NCBI GenBank assembly: GCA_012513595.1
Contig: JAAZBY010000579.1
Coordinates: forward strand, 1 to 5,941
DNA length: 5,941 nt
Source: Chloroflexota bacterium
Lineage (GTDB): Bacteria > Chloroflexota > Anaerolineae > UBA1429
Reading direction: 5' to 3'
The translations under genes and the position numbers were made by a program. Of this stretch, positions 1 through 4,978 are shown one piece after another. The first letter of the stretch is position 1. Every line of letters begins with the position of its first letter. The notes under the pieces were generated by a model. The model was not told the origin of the DNA, made no database searches, and saw only the letters and a list, made by a program, of their open reading frames with translations.

Positions 1-1109
1 ATGTTGGCCAGGTGGCTAAAAAGCCGCAGCCCCTCGATGAACCTCTTGCCTGCCGGCCTGCCTCCCTTGACGCCGAACCCCACCAGCCCGCTGGCGCCGG
101 ACGGCATGTACCGCTCGGCCAGAGCGTGGGAGGGGTGTGACTCGAGCCCGGGATAGAGCACCCAGGCCGCCTTGGGGTGTTGGGCCAGGTGGCGGGCCAC
201 GGCCAGGGCGTTCTCTGAGTGGCGCGCCATGCGCAGACTAAGCGTCTCGATGCCCTGCAGAATGAGGAACGAGTTGAACGGGCTCAGGCAGGCGCCCGTA
301 TCCCGCAGTGTCTTGAGGCGGGTGCGCATGGCAAAGGCCTGGTTGCCGAAGGTCTCGTAGAAGCGCAGTCCGTGATAACTTGGGTCGGCATCGACGAACT
401 CGGCAAAGCGACCACTGTCCCAGGGGAAGCGGCCGCTGTCCACGACCATTCCACCGAGCGAGGTGCCGTGCCCGCCGAGGTACTTGGTCAGGCTGTGGAC
501 CACGATATCGGCACCGTGCGTGATCGGGCGGCAGAGCGCCGGCGAGGCGGTGGTGTTGTCGATCATCACGGGCACCCCGCGGGCGTGGGCGACCTCGGCG
601 ATGCCGGCCATGTCAGGGATGGTGAGCTTGGGGTTGCCGATCGTCTCCAGGTAGATGACCTTGGTGCGCTCGGTGATCGCCGCGGCAAAGGCGGCGGGGT
701 CGTCAGAATCCACCCAGACGGTGCGGATGCCCATGCGGGCCAGGGTGACGCTGAGCAACGTCACCGTCCCGCCGTACAAGCGCGTGCTGGAAACTATCTC
801 GTCGCCCATGCCACACAGGGTCGTCAGCGCCGCGGCGATGGCGGCCATGCCGCTGGCGAAGGCCAGGCCGGCGACGCCCCCCTCCAGGGCGGCGACGCGC
901 CGCTCGAGGACGTCGGTGGTGGGGTTCCCCAGGCGCGTATAGATGTTGCCGGGCTCCTCCAGCGCAAAGAGGCGCGCGGCGTGGTCGGCGTCTTTGAAGA
1001 CATAACTGGACGTCTGCCAGATCGGCACGGCCCGGGCGCCGGTGCTATCGGGCGTGTAGCCGGTGTGCAGGGCTTGGGTGTCGAATCCGTCGTACACGTG
1101 CTCGGTCAT
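1..1109 (-). CDS. metY: O-acetylhomoserine sulfhydrylase-type PLP enzyme (Cys/Met metabolism family), C-terminus cut by window edge
   Basis: This cytoplasmic enzyme of the trans-sulfuration/sulfhydrylation family would make homocysteine (or methionine) from O-acetylhomoserine and sulfide (or methanethiol). The visible 369 residues start MTEHVYDGFDTQALHTGY. Family landmarks in order are YTR at 57-59 followed by LGNPTTDVLE, which contacts the PLP phosphate from the partner subunit; SGMAA at 86-90; Tyr112 in RLYGGT, which stacks on PLP; Asp184 in IDNT, which pairs with the pyridine nitrogen; and the PLP lysine Lys209 in HSLTKYLGGHGT. The SPFNSFLILQGIETLSLRM stretch (276-294) and the truncated FIEGLRLFSHLAN end are typical of MetY rather than cystathionine synthase or lyase. 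MetY is usually about 425-430 residues, so roughly 60 are missing beyond position 1. The ATG start has GAGG 7 bases upstream. It lies 83 bases after the DinB-like gene. A cystathionine gamma-synthase-like role is the main alternative. Confidence 0.9.
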   Translation of the reverse strand, partial: MTEHVYDGFDTQALHTGYTPDSTGARAVPIWQTSSYVFKDADHAARLFALEEPGNIYTRLGNPTTDVLERRVAALEGGVAGLAFASGMAAIAAALTTLCGMGDEIVSSTRLYGGTVTLLSVTLARMGIRTVWVDSDDPAAFAAAITERTKVIYLETIGNPKLTIPDMAGIAEVAHARGVPVMIDNTTASPALCRPITHGADIVVHSLTKYLGGHGTSLGGMVVDSGRFPWDSGRFAEFVDADPSYHGLRFYETFGNQAFAMRTRLKTLRDTGACLSPFNSFLILQGIETLSLRMARHSENALAVARHLAQHPKAAWVLYPGLESHPSHALAERYMPSGASGLVGFGVKGGRPAGKRFIEGLRLFSHLAN

Positions 1110-1192
1110 CCTGTATCCTCACTCCACTATGAAGGGCCGCGTTCTGCGTTGCCACGGCGGGCCAAGAGGCTCGGCGGCGGTCAGGGAACTCC

Positions 1193-1627
1193 TCAGTCGC
1201 GCTCCACAAGGCGACCGGTCTGCCGGGCGCGCTGGATCGCCTCCAGGTAGCCGGCCTGCGTAGAGATGATGTGCTCCAGCACCTGGCGAGGGGTCCACTC
1301 GCCGGGGGCGGGCGCCGTATCGAGGTCCTCGTCCTGCAGGCCGACCATGGCGCCGAGCACGTAGCCCTGGGCGACCATGGCCTGCGCCAAGATGCGCTGG
1401 GGCATGGTGGGCGCGGCGCCGATCGCCTCGCGCGCCTCAACCAGCTGAGTGGTGTGTTCCCGGAGGTGATCGCCGAGGCGCAGCAACAGGCGGCGTACCG
1501 ACGTCCAGCGCTGCACGTCGGCCGCAAAGCGCAACTCCTCGCGAGGCATGTCCGTCAGCTCGGCCAGGGCGCGCTGCTGCACGGCAAGCAGGCGGGCCAG
1601 GTACTCTTGCACGTCGGTGTCAGACAT
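1193..1627 (-). CDS. DinB-like four-helix-bundle protein (DinB/YfiT superfamily)
   Basis: This is a 144-residue soluble protein, almost entirely predicted helix, starting MSDTDVQEYLARLLAVQQ. The second half carries the DinB-like signature GEWTPRQVLEHIISTQAGYLE (about 109-129), with Trp111 and His119. An earlier stretch, QRWTSVRRLLLRLGDHLREH (40-58), has Trp41, His54 and His58. Superfamily members are often metal-bound thiol-dependent transferases or uncharacterised stress proteins. Histidines 54, 58 and 119 could form part of a metal site, but the usual three-histidine layout is not clear, so activity is unknown. The frame stays open 50 codons further upstream, into the preceding membrane-protein gene. 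I chose the internal ATG because GGGAGGG sits just before it and the protein then has the normal family length. It starts 32 bases after the VTT gene and is probably co-transcribed with it. Confidence 0.8.
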   Translation of the reverse strand: MSDTDVQEYLARLLAVQQRALAELTDMPREELRFAADVQRWTSVRRLLLRLGDHLREHTTQLVEAREAIGAAPTMPQRILAQAMVAQGYVLGAMVGLQDEDLDTAPAPGEWTPRQVLEHIISTQAGYLEAIQRARQTGRLVERD

Positions 1628-1659
1628 GGGGATCCCTCCCTTTCGGCCGCGGCCCTCGC

Positions 1660-2307
1660 TCAGGCCGCTAGCCTTGCCATCAGGTCGGTCATGAACTCGA
1701 TTGCCACCGAGCCGAGATAGGCGATGCCCAGCGTCTTGATCGTCTTCCCAAGCCAGCACGGCAACAGGAACTTCCACACCGGCATGTGCGACATGCCGGC
1801 CACGATGCCGGCCAGGTCGAACAGGGGGTTGGGGATGGCCGAGAGCACAAAGATGGTCAGCATGCCGTGGTTATCCATATACCCGCGCACGCGCCGGTAG
1901 CGCTCCGAGTCCTCCACGACGGCGCTGCCCCCGTAGCCGGCCAGGTAGGCGGTCAGCTCGCCGATTGGCTCGCCGACCCCGGCCACCAGCCCGACGATGA
2001 GCGGGTTCAGCACACCGCCGCCGGCGAACACGGCGGCCAGGCTGGGCACTGGCAAGATGACGGTGGCGTTGCCGATGACGCTGACCAGGAACACCCCCAG
2101 GTAGCCGTAGCCGGCCAGCTCCGCCAGGCGGTCATGGAAGACGAGGACCAGCCCCGTGATGGCCAGGGAAGTGGCCACAGCGATGATACGCACGGCATAA
2201 GCGCGCCAAAGGTCCGCCAGCGTGCGCCGCGGCCTGCTGTGGCGGGCAGGCAAGGCCTCGCCAGAGCCCTGGCGTCCCGGGATCGTCTGCAGGTCCTCGT
2301 TGCCCAT
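1660..2307 (-). CDS. VTT/DedA-type integral membrane protein (YqaA/TVP38-like)
   Basis: This is a 215-residue polytopic inner-membrane protein of the VTT (SNARE-associated/DedA) superfamily, whose members include lipid scramblases and flippases and affect envelope homeostasis. A basic cytoplasmic N-terminus (1-38) is followed by hydrophobic segments at about 39-58, 68-92, 95-125, 150-172 and 178-205. The family core is visible: VPSLAAVFAGGGVLNPLIVG, then GVGEPIGELTAYLAGYGG (111-127, with Glu113, Gly116, Glu117, Tyr121), and SAIPNPLFDLAGIVAGM (156-172). The last motif matches the PNPLFD variant of the YqaA/TVP38-like branch. It lacks the arginine of the classical DedA F-x-R-x-x-P motif. The ribosome binding site is weak (AGGA 13 bases before the ATG), so the exact start is less sure. 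It is the first gene of the leftward block, with a good promoter about 80 bases upstream. The substrate is unknown. Confidence 0.86.
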   Translation of the reverse strand: MGNEDLQTIPGRQGSGEALPARHSRPRRTLADLWRAYAVRIIAVATSLAITGLVLVFHDRLAELAGYGYLGVFLVSVIGNATVILPVPSLAAVFAGGGVLNPLIVGLVAGVGEPIGELTAYLAGYGGSAVVEDSERYRRVRGYMDNHGMLTIFVLSAIPNPLFDLAGIVAGMSHMPVWKFLLPCWLGKTIKTLGIAYLGSVAIEFMTDLMARLAA

Positions 2308-2384
2308 GGGTGTGTGTCGATCCTGTCTGCTAGGCCAGGGTGAAACTCCTGGTTGCGATCCGGACGGCGGGCAGGATAAACGTC

Positions 2385-2414
2385 AGTATATGCCGAGCGG
2401 TGCCGCGGTGCCAA
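2385..2414 (-). promoter_or_regulatory. sigma70-type promoter for the leftward VTT-DinB (possibly metY) block
   Basis: Read on the minus strand, TTGGCA (2409-2414) is separated by 18 bases from TATACT (2385-2390). Each hexamer matches the sigma70 consensus at 5 of 6 positions. The AT-rich -10 stands out in very GC-rich surroundings. Transcription would start near 2378, leaving a leader of about 70 bases before the ATG at 2307. The leader holds a small inverted repeat (CCAGG/CCTGG around 2332-2352). Assigned by eye from sequence only. Confidence 0.6.
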
Positions 2415-2456
2415 CCGGGCGTCGAGCGTCGGCCGCGCCCCAAAAGACGGACTGCG

Positions 2457-2485
2457 TTGGCTTGGGGCGCCGTTCGTGGTAGGCT
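2457..2485 (+). promoter_or_regulatory. candidate sigma70-type promoter for the rightward carbohydrate operon
   Basis: TTGGCT (2457-2462) and TAGGCT (2480-2485) are 17 bases apart, matching consensus at 4 and 3 of 6 positions. This is modest, but it resembles promoters of GC-rich bacteria. The start site would be near 2492, giving a leader of about 64 bases before the GTG at 2556. The palindrome GCTAGC (2483-2488) overlaps the -10 and could be an operator half, though this is speculative. The position back-to-back with the leftward promoter supports it. Confidence 0.4.
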
Positions 2486-2545
2486 AGCGCCGTTATCGAC
2501 GAGGGCGGAGCCGGTTGCCGGGAGGCGTTGGCCGGGCCGCAGCCG

Positions 2546-2558
2546 GGAGGGCGACGTG
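2546..2558 (+). promoter_or_regulatory. ribosome binding site fixing the GTG start of the BNR gene
   Basis: GGAGG (2546-2550) lies 5 bases before GTG at 2556. This decides the start, because the reading frame is open back to a GTG at 2340. That extra 72-codon stretch is arginine/proline-rich, resembles no domain and would begin upstream of the candidate promoter. The nine bases GCCGGGAGG also occur 25 bases earlier (2517-2525) without a suitably placed in-frame start. Confidence 0.7.
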
Positions 2559-3716
2559 CTGAACCTGAAAGAGCTGGTGTTACGCGGGGAGCTGTTCGTA
2601 CCGCCTGACGATGGTGGCCGCGTCGAGGCCTTTATCCCCTCCATGGGCCAGGAAAACCACGCCGCTAACATGGTCGAGCTGGCCAGTGGCGATCTGCTGT
2701 GCACCTGGTTCGCCGGCTCGCGCGAGGGTGCGGGGGACATCAAGGTGGCGGTGGCGCGCTTGCCCAAGGGCGCAGCGCAGTGGTCGCCGCCGGCGCGCGT
2801 GTCGGAGGACTCGGCCCGCTCGGAGCAGAACCCGATCCTCTTTGCCGCGCCGAACGGCGACATATGGCTCTTGTACACGGCTCAGGAGACGCGCGGTTGC
2901 CCGCGTGACGAGTGGGACCGGCGCGTGGCCGCTGGCGAGGCCGAGGGCGGCTACACGATGCAGTGGACGGCCCAGATCCGCCGGCGCGTGTCGCGGGATA
3001 ACGGGGCCACCTGGGGCCCGGTGGAGACCTTCTTCGGGGAGCCCTCTTCGTTCTGCTGCCAGCCGATGGTGGTTCTGTCCAACGGGGAGTGGCTGTTTCC
3101 CATGTACTACAGCCTGAACGCCGCCGGCCATGGCGAGGACTATTCCGCCGTGCAGATCTCGGGGGACCAGGGGAAGACCTGGACAGAGCACCCCGTGCCT
3201 GAGAGCCGCGGGCGGGTGCAGATGTCGGTCGTCGAGACCGTTGCGGGGCGCCTGGTAGCCTTTTTCCGCAGCCGCGCGGCTGACCGCATCTATGTGAGCC
3301 GGTCGTCCGACTTTGGGCGCACCTGGACGGCCCCGGCGCGCACCGGGCTGCCCAACAACAACGCCTCGATCCAGGCGCTCCGGCTGCAGAGCGGCCGCCT
3401 CGCCCTGATCCACAACCACTTCTCGGCCAATGAGGACCCCGCGGCGATGGTCTGGCCGCGGCGACGTTACCCCGTCACGGTGGCTGTCTCGGAGGATGGC
3501 GGCGAGACCTTCCTGTGGATGCGCCACGTGGACGCCGGCGACGGCTTTGCGGGCGAGCGGAACGAGAGCCTCAACCGCCGTTGCGCCTACCCGTGCATCA
3601 TCCAGGCGCGCGACGGGCTGGTGCACATGGCCTACTCCTACCGAGGCCGGCAGTGCATCAAGTACGTGCGCGTCAGCGAGGACTGGTTCCTTGACCGCCT
3701 GGATTCCCTGTACTAG
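2556..3716 (+). CDS. Sialidase-like BNR/Asp-box beta-propeller protein (putative glycan-active enzyme)
   Basis: This 386-residue protein is predicted to be a six-bladed beta-propeller of the sialidase-like BNR_2 / predicted-neuraminidase group. Four Asp boxes (S-x-D-x-G-x-x-W/F) are visible at 146-153 (SRDNGATW), 202-209 (SGDQGKTW), 250-257 (SSDFGRTW) and 312-319 (SEDGGETF). Other family-typical stretches are NHAANMVELASGDLLCTWFAGSREG (34-58), SEQNPILFAAPNGDIWLLYT (89-108), LPNNNASIQALRLQSGRLALIHN (265-287) and the ending YPCIIQARDGLVHMAYSYR...IKYV. The classical sialidase (F/Y)RIP motif is absent. At the equivalent place the protein reads AFIPS, so true sialidase activity is doubtful. No signal peptide is seen, so it is probably cytoplasmic. 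It is the first gene of a three-gene block with an Fe-dehydrogenase and GH127, suggesting action on a plant-type glycan. A polysaccharide lyase or other glycosidase is equally possible. Confidence 0.85.
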   Translation: MLNLKELVLRGELFVPPDDGGRVEAFIPSMGQENHAANMVELASGDLLCTWFAGSREGAGDIKVAVARLPKGAAQWSPPARVSEDSARSEQNPILFAAPNGDIWLLYTAQETRGCPRDEWDRRVAAGEAEGGYTMQWTAQIRRRVSRDNGATWGPVETFFGEPSSFCCQPMVVLSNGEWLFPMYYSLNAAGHGEDYSAVQISGDQGKTWTEHPVPESRGRVQMSVVETVAGRLVAFFRSRAADRIYVSRSSDFGRTWTAPARTGLPNNNASIQALRLQSGRLALIHNHFSANEDPAAMVWPRRRYPVTVAVSEDGGETFLWMRHVDAGDGFAGERNESLNRRCAYPCIIQARDGLVHMAYSYRGRQCIKYVRVSEDWFLDRLDSLY

Positions 3717-3767
3717 ACGCCGCTCCAGGGCGGCAGCAGGCGAGCATCGCGCAGGAGAGGAGACACA

Positions 3768-4913
3768 GTGAGGCAGATCACCCTATTGCAGCCGCAGCGC
3801 CTTGCCTTCGGCCCGGGCGTGGCCGGGCAGTGCGTCGAAGATTTGCGCGCCCTGGGGGTTCGCCGGGCCTTCGTGGTCACCAGCCCGCCGGTTGTCCCGC
3901 TGGTGGCGCCCCTGGCCGAGGCGCTCCGCGGGGCGGGCCTGTCGGTCACCGTGTACGATCGGATCGTCGGGGAGCCAACCATCGCCTCCTTCGAGGAAGC
4001 GCTGGCGGCGGCCCGCCCCGCGGCGCCCGACGTGCTGGTGGGCATCGGCGGGGGGAGTGCGCTCGATGTAAGCAAGCTGCTCGCGGTGCTCCTCGACGGC
4101 GCCCAGGACGTGCGCGACGTCTTTGGCATCGGCCTGGTGCGTCGGCGCGCGGCCCGCCTGGTCTGCCTGCCGACCACGGCCGGCACCGGCAGCGAGGTCT
4201 CGCCCAACGCCATTCTGCTCGACGAGGCGGCCGCCCTCAAGAAGGGCGTGGTGAGCCCCTTCCTGGTGCCCGACGCGGCCTATGTGGACCCGCTCCTCAC
4301 CCGCACGGTGCCGCCAGGCGTCACCGCGGCGACGGGGCTGGACGCCCTGATCCACTGCCTGGAGGCCTACGCGAACCGCTTCGCCCACCCCCTCATCGAC
4401 CTGTACGCCCTCGAGGGGATCCGCCTGGTGGGGCGGCATCTCGAGCGTGCAGTGGCCGACGGGAGCGATGCCGAGGCGCGGGAGGGGATGGCGCTGGCCA
4501 GCCTCTACGGCGGCCTCTGCCTGGGGCCGGTGAACACCGCTGCCGTGCACGCCCTCTCCTATCCGCTGGGGGGCGAGTTCCACGTGGCGCACGGCATCTC
4601 GAACGCGGTGCTCTTGCCCGCGGTGATGGAGTTCACCCTGCCCGCCGCGCCGCAGCGCTACGCCGAGATCGCCCGGGCTCTTGGCGCCGAGGAGGGGACG
4701 AGCCCGGAGGCCACGGCGCGCGCGGGGGTCGCCCGCGTGCGCGAGGTGATGCGGCGCTGCGCCGTACCACAAGGGATGCGCGCCCTGGGCGTGCCCGAGG
4801 AGGCCATCCCGCACATGGCGGTCGCCGCCATGCAGGTAACGCGCCTGCTGCGCAACAACCCGCGCGAGCTCACCCTGGCCGACGCGGAGGCGATCTACCG
4901 CAGCGCCTACTAG
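3768..4913 (+). CDS. Iron-containing alcohol dehydrogenase (group III)
   Basis: This is a 381-residue cytoplasmic NAD(P)-dependent oxidoreductase of the Fe-ADH family, which interconverts small alcohols and aldehydes or ketones. The N-terminal nucleotide-binding domain has the signature GGGSALDVSK (94-103) and PTTAGTGSEVS (135-145). The C-terminal helical domain supplies a complete metal site by alignment with FucO: Asp192 and His196 in GLDALIHCLEAY, His261 in VHALSYPLGGEFH, and His275 in VAHGISNAVLLP. Length is normal for the family (about 380-390), so the gene looks intact. The GTG start has AGGAG (3758-3762) 5 bases upstream. It lies 51 bases after the BNR gene and 62 before the GH127 gene, with no terminator seen, so an operon is likely. 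Substrate cannot be read from sequence. Lactaldehyde-type or other sugar-breakdown carbonyls fit the context, and maleylacetate-reductase-like activity is a further alternative. Confidence 0.9.
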   Translation: MRQITLLQPQRLAFGPGVAGQCVEDLRALGVRRAFVVTSPPVVPLVAPLAEALRGAGLSVTVYDRIVGEPTIASFEEALAAARPAAPDVLVGIGGGSALDVSKLLAVLLDGAQDVRDVFGIGLVRRRAARLVCLPTTAGTGSEVSPNAILLDEAAALKKGVVSPFLVPDAAYVDPLLTRTVPPGVTAATGLDALIHCLEAYANRFAHPLIDLYALEGIRLVGRHLERAVADGSDAEAREGMALASLYGGLCLGPVNTAAVHALSYPLGGEFHVAHGISNAVLLPAVMEFTLPAAPQRYAEIARALGAEEGTSPEATARAGVARVREVMRRCAVPQGMRALGVPEEAIPHMAVAAMQVTRLLRNNPRELTLADAEAIYRSAY

Positions 4914-4963
4914 GCCCGCTCCTACGGACAGGTGGCGGCGTGCGGCGCTGACCGGAACATACG

Positions 4964-4978
4964 AAAGGAGCGATGATG
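4964..4978 (+). promoter_or_regulatory. ribosome binding site and choice between two adjacent ATGs of the GH127 gene
   Basis: AAAGGAG (4964-4970) precedes two consecutive ATG codons at 4973 and 4976. The first is only 2 bases from the AGGAG core and the second 5 bases, the same spacing as for the two genes upstream. I therefore take 4976 as the start. The difference is one methionine. Confidence 0.6.

Noticed and set aside
1110..1192. SAM riboswitch or T-box leader ahead of the MetY-type gene
   Set aside because: The 83-base gap is too short for these elements. I see no core motif or terminator hairpin with a U-run, and no convincing promoter.
219..1250. Open frame of 343 codons on the plus strand across the PLP-enzyme gene
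   Set aside because: Composition is Gly/Ala/His/Arg-rich with no motif. The minus strand encodes a clear MetY-type protein through the same bases.
1628..1777. 50-codon upstream extension of the DinB-like protein
   Set aside because: It would overlap the VTT gene heavily, and the ATG at 1627 has a strong ribosome binding site and gives the normal family length.
2340..2555. 72-codon N-terminal extension of the BNR protein from a GTG at 2340
   Set aside because: The translation is Arg/Pro-rich without signal peptide or domain. It would begin upstream of the candidate promoter and cross the leftward promoter, while the GTG at 2556 has a well-placed GGAGG.
2580..3626. Open frame of 348 codons antisense to the BNR gene
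   Set aside because: No recognisable domain and a biased composition. The opposite strand encodes four Asp boxes in one continuous frame.
3830..4951. Open frame of 373 codons in a second plus-strand frame over the dehydrogenase gene
   Set aside because: It is a Gly/Arg/Ala-rich shadow frame with no motifs, caused by the G/C third-position bias of the true gene.
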